This document shows, in pieces, positions 1-6,200 of a stretch of DNA of 43,101 bases (within the stretch, counting starts at the first letter, position 1; each line of letters begins with the position of its first letter). Position numbers and translations under genes: made by a program. The notes below the pieces were generated by a model that made no database searches, was not told the origin of the DNA, and was given only the letters and a program-made list of their open reading frames with translations. Origin of the DNA: Thermosynechococcus sp. WC_1 (lineage in GTDB: Bacteria > Cyanobacteriota > Cyanobacteriia > Thermosynechococcales > Thermosynechococcaceae); the NCBI GenBank assembly GCA_020058975.1, contig JAGVDA010000004.1:1-43101 (forward strand), in the 5' to 3' direction.

Positions 1-90
1 GACCTGACTAGGGCTAACCTGACAAAGGCAGACCTGACTAGGGCTAACCTGACAAAGGCAGACCTGACTAGGGCTAACCTGACAAAGGCA
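1..90 (+). repeat. Three perfect 30-bp tandem repeats in pentapeptide gene
   Basis: Bases 1-30, 31-60 and 61-90 are identical, each encoding DLTRA NLTKA. Downstream units are diverged 15-bp versions of the same repeat. The identity suggests recent slippage or unequal recombination. Confidence 0.95.
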
Positions 91-270
91 GACCTGACTG
101 GGGCTAACCTGCAAGGGGCTAACCTGACTAGGGCTAACCTGAAAGGGGCTAACCTGGCTTGGGCAGACCTGACAAAGGCAGACCTGACTGGGGCTAATCT
201 GAAAGGGGCTAACCTGACTGAAGCAGACCTGACAAAGGCAGACCTGACTGGAGCAGACCTGACTGGGGCA

Positions 271-392
271 GACCTGACTGGGGCAGACCTGACTGAAGCA
301 GACCTGACTGAAGCAGACCTAACTGAGGGCAGACCTGACTGGGGCAGACCTGACTGAAGCAGACCTGACTGAAGCAGACCTAACTGAGGGCA
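271..392 (+). repeat. Perfect 61-bp tandem duplication causing a frameshift
   Basis: Bases 271-331 and 332-392 are identical. The length is not a multiple of three, so the second copy moves the downstream coding sequence into another frame. With a single copy the frame runs straight into the C-terminal tail. Confidence 0.95.
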
Positions 393-640
393 AACTACCT
401 TCGGCAAGGACTTTGCTAGATCATCTAGCAGCCCATGCACAATCCGCTGATTTCAATCAGTCAAGTTGGTGCGGGACTACTTGCTGTCTCGCTGGAGCGG
501 CGGGTTCTCTGATCAATAATCAGTCCGCCGGCGTGGCGCTCATTATGCTGGTGCTACCAGAGTTTAAGGTCCAGGTGTTGTATCAAGCAGTACCTGAAAT
601 TGCGATCTCTGAATTAGAAAGAGTCGCAGCCCTCAGCTAA

Positions 641-714
641 CCCACATAGGTTCACCCATTAGGTGCCGCCGTTCGACTCGGCGGGTGGGCATTCCGGTTC
701 GCCGGATTTATTCA
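641..714 (+). promoter_or_regulatory. tRNA-like leader element, copy A
   Basis: Begins directly after the TAA of the pentapeptide gene. Acceptor-like stem CCCAC (641-645) with GTGGG (685-689). Hairpin CACC/GGTG (653-656, 662-665). T-arm mimic with stem CCGCCG/CGGCGG (666-671, 679-684) around loop TTCGACT. Then a CCGG-TTCG-CCGG hairpin (694-705) and TTTATTCA. The next start codon is at 730. Confidence 0.75.
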
Positions 715-729
715 CACAAAAGAAAAGTT

Positions 730-894
730 ATGCATTCAAGAAAAGAACTGAATCGCATGAAAGCTGCTACCCAGGAAGATATTGCCTACTGGAAGAAGCA
801 ACCGACGAACGACCATACGAAACGGAAGCTAAGCCAATGCGAATGGTTCTTAGCTCACCTAACGGACGATTATCCAGAGAAGGCCACCACCTAG
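730..894 (+). CDS. Small charged protein, unknown function (54 aa)
   Basis: A 54-residue Lys/Glu-rich soluble protein with no membrane segment, signal peptide or recognised domain (contains QEDIAYWKKQ and a CEWFLAHL stretch). The ATG at 730 is chosen because an in-frame ATG at 685 lies inside the folded leader. The ribosome site (AAGAAAAG) is weak. The stop TAG (892-894) lies inside the acceptor-like stem of the next leader, so gene and element are tightly packed. Function unknown. It counts as a gene because it sits in the same leader-plus-ORF pattern as its neighbours. Confidence 0.6.
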   Translation: MHSRKELNRMKAATQEDIAYWKKQPTNDHTKRKLSQCEWFLAHLTDDYPEKATT

Positions 895-962
895 ATTAGT
901 TCACCCCCTTGGGGGCCCAGGTGCAACTCCTGGGTTAGGCATTCCCGAAAGGGATTTGTTCA
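890..962 (+). promoter_or_regulatory. tRNA-like leader element, copy B
   Basis: Acceptor-like CCTAG (890-894) with TTAGG (935-939, one G-T pair). Hairpin CCCC-CTTG-GGGG (904-915). T-arm mimic CCCAGG/CCTGGG (916-921, 929-934) around loop TGCAACT. Then TCCC-GAAA-GGGA (943-954), a GNRA tetraloop replacing the UUCG of copy A, and TTGTTCA. The motif GTTCACC follows the 5' stem as in copies A, E and I. Confidence 0.75.
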
Positions 963-978
963 CACAGCGGAGGTTTTT

Positions 979-1203
979 ATGACAAAAAAAAGATTACTAG
1001 AGGTTTTGGCCTCATTGCCTGACGATGCAGAAGTTTCTTTTGCATGGAGATCAATTAAAAGAGTGTGTTTTGACGAACAGTCAAAAACAATCATTCTAAG
1101 CTCAACAGAGGTATCGGATCAGGCTGCGGGAGCTTCCCTATTGGGGAGCTGTCCAACCCTATTCAATAAAGGCAAAATCATTTATCAAAAAGCGATCGCC
1201 TAG
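979..1203 (+). CDS. Small protein, unknown function (74 aa)
   Basis: A 74-residue protein starting at ATG 979, five bases after a good ribosome site (CGGAGG). The N-terminal part (MTKKRLLEVLASLPDDAEVS) has a helix followed by a DDAEV turn. No domain recognised. The C-terminal stretch CPTLFNKGKIIYQ resembles what leader copy C would encode (SPDLFNKGKT), so the gene's 3' end appears to have absorbed a decayed leader copy. It ends at TAG 1201-1203 within leader C. Confidence 0.65.
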   Translation: MTKKRLLEVLASLPDDAEVSFAWRSIKRVCFDEQSKTIILSSTEVSDQAAGASLLGSCPTLFNKGKIIYQKAIA

Positions 1204-1260
1204 TGGCGGTAGAGGGGTTCAAATCCCCTCGTCGTTATCCCGGTTCGCCGGATTTATTCA
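1192..1260 (+). promoter_or_regulatory. tRNA-like leader element, copy C
   Basis: Acceptor-like GCGAT (1192-1196) with GTCGT (1231-1235, two wobble pairs). Hairpin CGCC-TAGT-GGCG (1197-1208). T-arm mimic GAGGGG/CCCCTC (1212-1217, 1225-1230) around a canonical TTCAAAT T-loop. CCGG-TTCG-CCGG (1240-1251), then GATTTATTCA. The segment CCTAGTGGCGGTAGAGG also resembles a tRNA D-arm. The stop codon of the upstream gene lies inside the element. Confidence 0.75.
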
Positions 1261-1274
1261 ACAAAGGAAAAACC

Positions 1275-1490
1275 ATGAAACGACAAATCTTCGGATCAGT
1301 AGTCGAATTTGATCGACTACTTGGTTTCGTATTTGGCTTTGATTTCACCGGATGGCGTCTGGTCATTCGATGTACGGTAAGCGGATGTTCAGGGTTAAAC
1401 CTGACATTCAAAACAGACCGTCAGCCAAGGTCTTACGCTTCACTGACTCAGCTTTGGCTGGGATCACACTATCTATCAATTTGGAGATAA
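1275..1490 (+). CDS. Small hydrophobic protein, unknown function (71 aa)
   Basis: 71 residues, starting at ATG 1275 behind AAAGGA. The middle (LLGFVFGFDFTGWRLVIRC) is aromatic and hydrophobic but broken by polar residues, so a membrane segment is possible but unsure. No family recognised. Upstream in-frame codons fall in leader C and were excluded. The next gene starts four bases after its stop, suggesting coupled translation. Confidence 0.6.
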   Translation: MKRQIFGSVVEFDRLLGFVFGFDFTGWRLVIRCTVSGCSGLNLTFKTDRQPRSYASLTQLWLGSHYLSIWR

Positions 1491-1493
1491 AAA

Positions 1494-1706
1494 ATGTCTG
1501 ATTGGTGCCGATGCGATGTCGAGCCACGAGGCGATAGAGGACTTGAAGGGTATCAAAAGGACTTGTCCTACAGATATCAAATTATTCAGCCAGGGTTTGA
1601 GAAAGCCTACTACAGAGTATGGCCTAACGCAGACGACCCTGACTACTATGAATGCTGTAGTCCACGAGCCTTTCACTTATACTTCACAGTGATCGCAGTC
1701 CTTTAG
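1494..1706 (+). CDS. Small acidic Cys/Tyr-rich protein, unknown function (70 aa)
   Basis: 70 residues starting MSDWCRCDVEPRGDRGLEGY, with cysteines at both ends (CRC near the start, CC near position 54) and many Tyr and Asp residues. It might bind a metal, but there is no recognised pattern. The site GGAGATAAAAA precedes ATG 1494. It forms a pair with the 71-residue gene just upstream. Confidence 0.6.
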   Translation: MSDWCRCDVEPRGDRGLEGYQKDLSYRYQIIQPGFEKAYYRVWPNADDPDYYECCSPRAFHLYFTVIAVL

Positions 1707-1764
1707 GCTGCCAGTAGGGGTCGCGCCCCTACATCGCTTTTCCGCAATAACGCGGATTTATTCA
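1707..1764 (+). promoter_or_regulatory. Leader element, divergent copy D
   Basis: Hairpin GTAGGGG-TCGCG-CCCCTAC (1714-1732), then TCCGC/GCGGA (1741-1745, 1752-1756) with a 6-nt loop, then TTTATTCA and AAGGAAA before ATG 1777. The first hairpin has a 5-nt loop rather than a T-loop, so this is a variant type. The block CTGCCAGTAGGGGTC recurs at 3001-3015. Confidence 0.6.
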
Positions 1765-1776
1765 AAGGAAACATCA

Positions 1777-2838
1777 ATGATTTACACAAACTCTTCTCTA
1801 GAGGCAACCCTAAAGAACATTTTGTCAACAGCAGTTGTCGTCAAGAATGATAACAACTGGGAATTAATTAATCTCCCTCAAATGAGACGCTCAGTCTACG
1901 AGAGTTTCAAAACAATTCTCGAAGCAGTTGGGGGCTCATGGGATGGGAAAAAACACATTTTTTGGAGAGATCCGACAGCGGCTCTCCAAGAAATAGTGAC
2001 GGTAGGCAAAACGCCCAAATTAAATCCTTTTAGTCTCTTTGAGACACCCCCCTCAGAGATTGACGATCTGTTTTTGTTGCTCAATCTGCCGACGGCGGAT
2101 TCAACAATCACTGGGCGCTTTTTGGAGCCAAATGCAGGGCGAGGGGCAATCGCTCGGAAGATCCGAGAACGGTTCCCCAATGCAATCATCGACTGCTACG
2201 AGATCGACCCAATTAATCGGGAGGTTCTTGAGTCGCAAGGGTTCAATGTCCTGGGGGATGACTTCCTATCGGCGGAAGTTCCACAAAAATATCATTTTGT
2301 GGTCATGAATCCGCCCTTTGAGAGGGATTCTTATGTTGATCACATCCAGAAGGCATACGGTCTCCTGGAGCCAGGAGGAAGGTTAGGAGGGATCGCCCCT
2401 CATGGTCTAACCATCGGGAGGACAAAAGCAGTGAGATCGCTTCGCAACCTGATCGCCGAACGTGGTCATTGCGAGGACATTGGCCGTCCATTTGAGTTTA
2501 CGAAGGCTCATTGCGTGGCTTTCACTATTGACCACTACAGCGAGGATGAAATTGTTCGCGTGTGGTCAAGAACAAATGGATATGCATCCTGGCATGTCTA
2601 CTATGCCTTAATGCACTTGTACGATGAGCCAAGATGGCATGACGCGATGGAGAAAGGCGAAACCAATAGAGAGAACATCGGGAATCTAGCCGACTCTCTC
2701 ATTTTCAAGTCCAACAAGGAATGTTGTTTACTTTACTGGGACGAAACGGTTCGTAGCCAGTGTATCGACCTCTTTCTGGCTGAAATCGCGCCTGACGAAC
2801 CAGTCAGGACTCAGAAGGAGGTATATCAAGAGGCTTAA
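1777..2838 (+). CDS. DNA N6-adenine methyltransferase-like protein
   Basis: A 353-residue S-adenosylmethionine-dependent DNA methyltransferase of the N6-adenine class. AdoMet-binding motif I is at 115-126 (LEPNAGRGAIA), an acidic motif II follows (CYEIDP, 140-145), and the catalytic motif IV is MNPPF at 177-181. The first 90 residues may carry target recognition. The C-terminal third (DHYSEDEIVRVWSRTNGYASW) has no family I recognise. No restriction endonuclease is adjacent, so it is probably a solitary methylase that protects plasmid DNA in a new host. It has the same motif order as plasmid and phage methylases with NPPF. It starts at ATG 1777 behind AAAGGAAA. The target sequence cannot be predicted. 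Confidence 0.85.
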   Translation: MIYTNSSLEATLKNILSTAVVVKNDNNWELINLPQMRRSVYESFKTILEAVGGSWDGKKHIFWRDPTAALQEIVTVGKTPKLNPFSLFETPPSEIDDLFLLLNLPTADSTITGRFLEPNAGRGAIARKIRERFPNAIIDCYEIDPINREVLESQGFNVLGDDFLSAEVPQKYHFVVMNPPFERDSYVDHIQKAYGLLEPGGRLGGIAPHGLTIGRTKAVRSLRNLIAERGHCEDIGRPFEFTKAHCVAFTIDHYSEDEIVRVWSRTNGYASWHVYYALMHLYDEPRWHDAMEKGETNRENIGNLADSLIFKSNKECCLLYWDETVRSQCIDLFLAEIAPDEPVRTQKEVYQEA

Positions 2839-2857
2839 TTGAGCTTCTTTGATCCAG

Positions 2858-2930
2858 CCTAGATAAGTTCACCGCTCCGGCGGTGCCCAGGTGCAACTCC
2901 TGGGCTAGGTATTCCCGAAAGGGTATTACA
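2858..2930 (+). promoter_or_regulatory. tRNA-like leader element, copy E
   Basis: Acceptor-like CCTAG/CTAGG (2858-2862, 2905-2909), perfect where copy B has a wobble. Hairpin CACCGC-TCCG-GCGGTG (2870-2885). T-arm mimic CCCAGG/CCTGGG (2886-2891, 2899-2904) around TGCAACT. CCC-GAAA-GGG (2914-2923). The downstream box is diverged (TATTACAAAC). Confidence 0.75.
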
Positions 2931-2944
2931 AACGAAAAGGAGAA

Positions 2945-3010
2945 ATGATACGCCAACTGGCGTTCAGGAAGGTTGGGAATAGCGATCGCAGACTAAAGGA
3001 CTGCCAGTAG
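2945..3010 (+). CDS. Tiny ORF behind leader E (21 aa)
   Basis: MIRQLAFRKVGNSDRRLKDCQ: 21 residues, ATG 2945 behind AAAAGGAG, stop TAG 3008-3010. It is basic and has no known relatives. Its only support is its position behind a leader with a ribosome site. It could be a leader peptide or the remnant of a decayed gene. Confidence 0.4.
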   Translation: MIRQLAFRKVGNSDRRLKDCQ

Positions 3011-3030
3011 GGGTCATGCCCCTACATCGC
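3001..3030 (+). promoter_or_regulatory. Hairpin shared with leader D
   Basis: GTAGGGG-TCATG-CCCCTAC (3007-3025) followed by ATCGC, matching copy D at 1714-1732 except in the loop. It lies immediately before the promoter at 3033 and has no ORF directly behind it. It may be a terminator-like or degenerate leader. Confidence 0.5.
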
Positions 3031-3032
3031 CC

Positions 3033-3061
3033 TTGACAATCGTGATTGCATCACATATAAT
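3033..3061 (+). promoter_or_regulatory. Consensus sigma70-type promoter P1
   Basis: TTGACA (3033-3038), 17-bp spacer, TATAAT (3056-3061): a perfect consensus match. The spacer contains ATCGTGATTGCA, also found in the promoters at 5986, 6389, 9516 and 10524. The arms TGACAATC and GATTGTCA form an inverted repeat around the promoter. It should drive the gene at 3134. Confidence 0.85.
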
Positions 3062-3133
3062 GATTGTCATAGCCACAAAGACGAACAACACTACAAAGTT
3101 TGTCAGGCCAATTAAAACATTAGGTAACTAAAA

Positions 3134-3697
3134 ATGAAACATCCAATTGCATTAGCTGCAAAGGCAGCATACGTGGAGTTGACCACAGTTGAAGCTAAAA
3201 GCTTCTTCAAGTCAACAGCGGTAGAGCATTCTCTACTCACAATGTTTTACTTTCTAGAAGCCGTCTACTGGACGGTTGAAGCGGGCCGCATCACGCGGAG
3301 CTTCGTGGATAGCTTCTCCACTCCCAAGTCAAGCCAAGAGACCATTGCGGGGCTGCTGTGTCCCGCTAAGGAGGAACCACCCATCACTACAGAGGCGGTT
3401 GTCAGTAACCAGCAGAAGCTGGAGCAGCAAATTCTTACAAACATCAAAGGTATTTACGACAATGTTCAAAAAATTTCTGAAGTCAGTATGGAAGAAAGCC
3501 AAATCAGTGGCGAAGAAAGCCTGGAACCTATTTCAGAGCTTATTCCAAGTGAAGCTGACGATCATCAAAAGACCGAAAAAGCTGTACCTACCCGTAATCC
3601 GAAGCCTCGCGCTTCCAGCGGTGATAGAGTCCAAGCAAAAGCTAAGACTACTTCGAGTAGAGTGCCGCGAAAGAGCGGTGCAATACCACAAGAATGA
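3134..3697 (+). CDS. Unknown protein with helical N-terminus and basic tail (187 aa)
   Basis: 187 residues. The first 60 (MKHPIALAAKAAYVELTTVEAK then LLTMFYFLEAVYWTVEAG) are helical and partly hydrophobic. The middle is acidic and Ser/Glu-rich, and the last 45 are a Lys/Arg/Pro/Ser-rich tail (NPKPRASSGDRVQAKAKTTS) such as often contacts nucleic acid or a partner protein. No family recognised. The start at ATG 3134 follows promoter P1 with a weak ribosome site (TAGGTAACT). It is one of the few genes here not behind a tRNA-like leader. Confidence 0.65.
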   Translation: MKHPIALAAKAAYVELTTVEAKSFFKSTAVEHSLLTMFYFLEAVYWTVEAGRITRSFVDSFSTPKSSQETIAGLLCPAKEEPPITTEAVVSNQQKLEQQILTNIKGIYDNVQKISEVSMEESQISGEESLEPISELIPSEADDHQKTEKAVPTRNPKPRASSGDRVQAKAKTTSSRVPRKSGAIPQE

Positions 3698-3841
3698 TAC
3701 GAAAGCCAAGTTGATGATGAAGCTGGCAACAGCATGATCGAGTTGAGTGGAGTCTAGGAGGCTCCTGGGCTGCGAAAAGTCGAAAGACCTACCCGTATGG
3801 ACGTAGTAACAAAGCACTTATACCCATTCAAGGACAAGATC

Positions 3842-3955
3842 ATGCTTCAGTTAATCTCGTTTTTTGTAGATCGCCTCGCAACGGCTATCGTTAAAAAGTT
3901 TAAGTCTTTTATCGGTAGTTTCAAGGTCGAGGTTACGGTCACTACCGCAGTCTAA
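3842..3955 (+). CDS. Small amphipathic peptide (37 aa)
   Basis: MLQLISFFVDRLATAIVKKF then KSFIGSFKVEVTVTTAV: 37 residues with alternating hydrophobic and basic residues, suggesting an amphipathic helix that could sit on a membrane. ATG 3842 follows ATTCAAGGAC, which resembles the ATTCAAAGGA ending of leader elements. A short hairpin with a GAAA loop (GTC-GAAA-GAC) occurs about 60 bases upstream. The stop overlaps the 5' end of leader F. Function unknown. A small-toxin role is possible but not supported by a recognised family. Confidence 0.5.
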   Translation: MLQLISFFVDRLATAIVKKFKSFIGSFKVEVTVTTAV

Positions 3956-4013
3956 AGGAAGAATGGGGGTTCGAGTCCCCCCTGCTGGTATTCCTCGAAA
4001 GAGGATTTATTCA
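3947..4013 (+). promoter_or_regulatory. tRNA-like leader element, copy F
   Basis: Acceptor-like GCAG/CTGC (3947-3950, 3982-3985). T-arm mimic GGGGG/CCCCC (3965-3969, 3977-3981) around loop TTCGAGT. TCCTC-GAAA-GAGGA (3992-4005), then TTTATTCA. The internal hairpin of class A is absent. The T-stem sequence is unrelated to other copies but pairs fully. Confidence 0.7.
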
Positions 4014-4028
4014 AAAGTAGGAGGATTT

Positions 4029-4589
4029 ATGGTTAGACAAACATTGACTGATTCAATTGAAGCCCTTATGGAGGAAGATTTTAACTGCATCTCTGGATTT
4101 AAAAACGATTTGTATTTAGATCCAGAAAGGGAAAAAGTCTACACGCATGTTGGGAAGAATTCAATGCCGATGGAGGCATTCCACAATATTGACACATTCA
4201 TCATTAGCATTCACCCTAAAGCAATTCCCACATCCGTTTATAACGCGGTTAAAGCGATTGAGAATGGTCTTGACTCGCTAATTGACGAGTTCCGTGGAAC
4301 AGAATGGAACGGCAATGACCATATTGGACAATGGACGGAAGATGCGGGGGGTATCCTTGAGTGCCTAGCCCAAATACAGCATAAAATTGCTTACTATTGG
4401 GATCCTAGCGATTGGTTTGAATCAGTCTCTGATTCTGATATCCAAAGTCTTATTGACGAAGGACGTACAGCCGAGCAAATTGTTGACACACTTGGGTGCG
4501 GCAATGATACTGACGGCATGGTAGATCGTACCGATGCTATCAGTTGGATGACAAACCACATTGAATGGCTCAAGGAACAAGATTTATAG
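4029..4589 (+). CDS. Acidic protein, unknown function (186 aa)
   Basis: 186 residues, acidic and soluble, starting at ATG 4029 behind TAGGAGG. The C-terminal part (SDSDIQSLIDEGRTAEQIVDT, then WMTNHIEWLKEQDL) looks like small helices. The segment IQSLIDEGRTAEQIVDTL resembles a short helix-turn-helix, but weakly. No known family. The stop TAG (4587-4589) directly abuts leader G. Confidence 0.65.
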   Translation: MVRQTLTDSIEALMEEDFNCISGFKNDLYLDPEREKVYTHVGKNSMPMEAFHNIDTFIISIHPKAIPTSVYNAVKAIENGLDSLIDEFRGTEWNGNDHIGQWTEDAGGILECLAQIQHKIAYYWDPSDWFESVSDSDIQSLIDEGRTAEQIVDTLGCGNDTDGMVDRTDAISWMTNHIEWLKEQDL

Positions 4590-4653
4590 TCCACAAAGGA
4601 ATCACCGCCGTTCGACTCGGCGGGTGGGCATTCCGGTTCGCCGGATTTATTCA
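4590..4653 (+). promoter_or_regulatory. tRNA-like leader element, copy G (shortened)
   Basis: TCCAC (4590-4594) pairs with GTGGG (4624-4628). T-arm CCGCCG/CGGCGG (4605-4610, 4618-4623) with loop TTCGACT. CCGG-TTCG-CCGG (4633-4644), then GATTTATTCA. It matches A and I downstream of the T-arm but has lost the CACC/GGTG hairpin. Confidence 0.7.
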
Positions 4654-4672
4654 ACAAAACAGAGAAACAACA

Positions 4673-5005
4673 ATGATAAAAACACTTCGTCCAATTCCTA
4701 GCACTATCCCAGGAAATCAACAAGACAAAGAGCTAATTGCATTGGACTTCGGGTTGCCGAAGGACTTTTATAATGCTTTCCCAGATGACGAGGGGGAAAA
4801 AATACTCGCTCCTTGGCTTTTCGCTAGGAATGAGATGTCCAGAGAGATTGAAAAATATAAATCCTGGGAAGACCCAGGAATACTAGCAATCATCTCAAAT
4901 GGCAAAGACTTGGGGAATGTCCCAATGTCTAGGTGGATGAGACGGTTCTTGATCTATCGAGCGTCAAGGAAGCGTCTCATACAGCCATACATCACGATCG
5001 CCTAG
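4673..5005 (+). CDS. Unknown protein (110 aa)
   Basis: 110 residues from ATG 4673 (MIKTLRPIPSTIPGNQQ). Contains FDF/LPKDFYNAFPDDEGEKI and a basic C-terminus (WMRRFLIYRASRKRLIQPY). No recognised family. Upstream in-frame codons lie inside leader G. The TAG stop (5003-5005) lies within leader H. Confidence 0.6.
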   Translation: MIKTLRPIPSTIPGNQQDKELIALDFGLPKDFYNAFPDDEGEKILAPWLFARNEMSREIEKYKSWEDPGILAIISNGKDLGNVPMSRWMRRFLIYRASRKRLIQPYITIA

Positions 5006-5077
5006 CGACCTTCGGGTCAGGCCATAGGCAGGGTGCAATCCCCTGCGATCGTATTCCCAGCAATGGGATTTATTCAA
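4995..5077 (+). promoter_or_regulatory. tRNA-like leader element, copy H
   Basis: Acceptor-like CGATC/GATCG (4995-4999, 5047-5051). Hairpin GACC-TTCG-GGTC (5007-5018), itself enclosed by GCCT/AGGC. T-arm mimic GCAGGG/CCCTGC (5028-5033, 5041-5046) around loop TGCAATC. TCCCA-GCAA-TGGGA (5055-5068), a GNRA loop. Then TTTATTCA. The most elaborate copy. Confidence 0.75.
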
Positions 5078-5091
5078 CAACAGGAGAATTT

Positions 5092-5475
5092 ATGTTTTAC
5101 GGGAAACAGTACAGCGGCTCTGGCAGCTTCCTTTCTGCTCAAAGGATAGCAGAAGGCTGGGCGAAGGATGGATGTTTATCAATCGTCGCCAGAACAGACG
5201 AGGGGCTATACAAAGCATCACAATGGGAGCCTGCAAAATTCATTCAGGCTTTTAGGAAAGATGAAGATGCCATTGACGAAATAAGATCTAGAAACCATGA
5301 ATATGGTTTTGGAGAGCCAGAAGAGCTTCTAAACATTCATGGGCTTGAAGTCTACTTAGCTCCTAATGCGTGGCTAGATGGAGCAAGGATATGCCAAGGC
5401 AATCCAAACTGCTACGAATCGGAAAAGTTCGCTACGGACGTAGAGGCCATTCAAGACTATTTTGGAGTGGCCTAA
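5092..5475 (+). CDS. Unknown protein (127 aa)
   Basis: 127 residues starting MFYGKQYSGSGSFLSAQRIA behind CAGGAG. It has a compact mixed composition with several aromatic residues (GLYKASQWEPAKFIQAF) and two cysteines near the C-terminus (ICQGNPNCYESEKF). It ends YFGVA with TAA one base before leader I begins. No family recognised. Confidence 0.65.
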   Translation: MFYGKQYSGSGSFLSAQRIAEGWAKDGCLSIVARTDEGLYKASQWEPAKFIQAFRKDEDAIDEIRSRNHEYGFGEPEELLNIHGLEVYLAPNAWLDGARICQGNPNCYESEKFATDVEAIQDYFGVA

Positions 5476-5548
5476 CCCACATCGGTTCACCCCTTGGTGC
5501 CGCCGTTCGACTCGGCGGGTGGGCATTCCGGTTCGCCGGATTTATTCA
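5476..5548 (+). promoter_or_regulatory. tRNA-like leader element, copy I
   Basis: CCCAC/GTGGG (5476-5480, 5519-5523). CACC-CCTT-GGTG (5488-5499), whose loop differs from copy A. T-arm CCGCCG/CGGCGG (5500-5505, 5513-5518) with loop TTCGACT. CCGG-TTCG-CCGG hairpin and GATTTATTCA. Nearly the same as copy A, 4.8 kb away. Confidence 0.75.
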
Positions 5549-5566
5549 AGACAAAGGAGAATTTCG

Positions 5567-5809
5567 ATGAAAGAACCACTAAAAATAAACATCCCCTCTC
5601 TATCAATTGCAGAATTAAGCAGAGCCTTTCTAGGCGCGCAAATAGCGGCTAGAAATTTCTCTGAGGCACGGGGCACGCTCATAGAAAACATGCAGCGCCA
5701 CATAGAAAATGAGAGGTGGCGGAACGATCCGCTTGAGATCAAAAAGCGATTCCTTGACCCAGTTCCAGATTTTGTCGCTGCGAACCTGCGGGCGATCATC
5801 GACAAATGA
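5567..5809 (+). CDS. Small helical protein, unknown function (80 aa)
   Basis: 80 residues, MKEPLKINIPSLSIAELSRA onward, mostly predicted helix with charged faces (ARNFSEARGTLIENMQRHIE). ATG 5567 follows AAAGGAGAA. Its last bases overlap the next start as ATGA (5806), so the two are translationally coupled. Function unknown. Confidence 0.6.
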   Translation: MKEPLKINIPSLSIAELSRAFLGAQIAARNFSEARGTLIENMQRHIENERWRNDPLEIKKRFLDPVPDFVAANLRAIIDK

Positions 5810-6000
5810 TCGCCATCCTCGCTACAGGATCTCACGGCGAAAGCTACTCGGCTTACGTCGAAACTCGCGACATCCACGTCGCACGCCGTGAGGGAAGACG
5901 ACTGGAACGCCTGGGCTACAGCCACATCTCAGTGGTGATGTGCCCAGCAACAGCAAGGATCGAAGACTATGTTTTTGCAAGCACGTTGCAAGTATCGTGA
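5806..6000 (+). CDS. Small protein, unknown function (64 aa)
   Basis: 64 residues beginning MIAILATGSHGESYSAYVET, followed by a basic helix VARREGRRLERLGYSHISVV. The ATGA overlap with the upstream gene supports translation. The last codons overlap promoter P2. No recognised family. Confidence 0.55.
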   Translation: MIAILATGSHGESYSAYVETRDIHVARREGRRLERLGYSHISVVMCPATARIEDYVFASTLQVS

Positions 6001-6014
6001 TTGCGTAGTATAGC
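5986..6014 (+). promoter_or_regulatory. Promoter P2 of the shared family
   Basis: TTGCAA (5986-5991), 17-bp spacer containing ATCGTGATTGC, TATAGC (6009-6014). Upstream half-site TTTTGCAAGCA is a decayed form of the operator arm TGCAATCA found in P3-P5. Likely drives the gene at 6039. Confidence 0.65.
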
Positions 6015-6038
6015 AAGAAAATAGCTTAGGAGATTATC

Positions 6039-6200
6039 ATGAATGATCAATACAACGAAGCATTGTCCCGCGAAGAAGAGCAGCGCATTGCCTACTGGGA
6101 ATGTGTTGAGGAAGATCGTGAGGAAGATCGTGAGGAAGAAAACAATGACGATGCTCAACTGACGGCTAGTCAGCTTCAGTGGATCTACGATCATTGTTAG
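6039..6200 (+). CDS. Small acidic protein (53 aa)
   Basis: 53 residues, MNDQYNEALSREEEQRIAYW and then a run EEDREEDREEENNDD, strongly acidic. ATG 6039 follows TTAGGAG. The acidic repeat could mimic nucleic acid, but that is inference. Its phrase RIAYWECVEED resembles DIAYWKKQP in the 54-residue protein at 730, so the two may be distant relatives. TAG 6198-6200 abuts leader J. Confidence 0.6.
   Translation: MNDQYNEALSREEEQRIAYWECVEEDREEDREEENNDDAQLTASQLQWIYDHC

Larger units (their letters stand above)
1..640 (+). pseudogene. Pentapeptide-repeat protein, 5'-truncated, frame broken by duplication
   Basis: The first 330 bases read as an unbroken series of A(D/N)LTxx pentapeptides in the frame starting at base 1 (DLTRA, NLTKA, DLTGA, NLKGA, DLTEA), the signature of right-handed quadrilateral beta-helix proteins. 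That frame stops at TGA 355-357. From 332 the repeats continue in the next frame, then pass through EGKLPSAR into a tail of about 75 residues ending at TAA 638-640. The tail contains WCGTTCC and a hydrophobic stretch near GVALIMLVL and matches no domain I know. The shift is explained exactly by a 61-bp tandem duplication (271-331 = 332-392). Removing one copy restores one continuous frame. The true start lies left of the window. Family members often act in membranes or mimic DNA, but nothing here sets the role. Confidence 0.85.

Noticed and set aside
1-400. CRISPR array
   Set aside because: The periodic 15-bp and 30-bp units translate to A(D/N)LTxx pentapeptides and have no unique spacers.
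3276-3737. 153-residue ORF overlapping the gene at 3134
   Set aside because: It lies in another frame within the 187-residue gene, has no ribosome site and an unnatural Arg/Ser/Pro composition at its start.
3842-3955. Type I toxin peptide
   Set aside because: The peptide is amphipathic, but no antisense RNA or matching family is visible, so only a small peptide is called.
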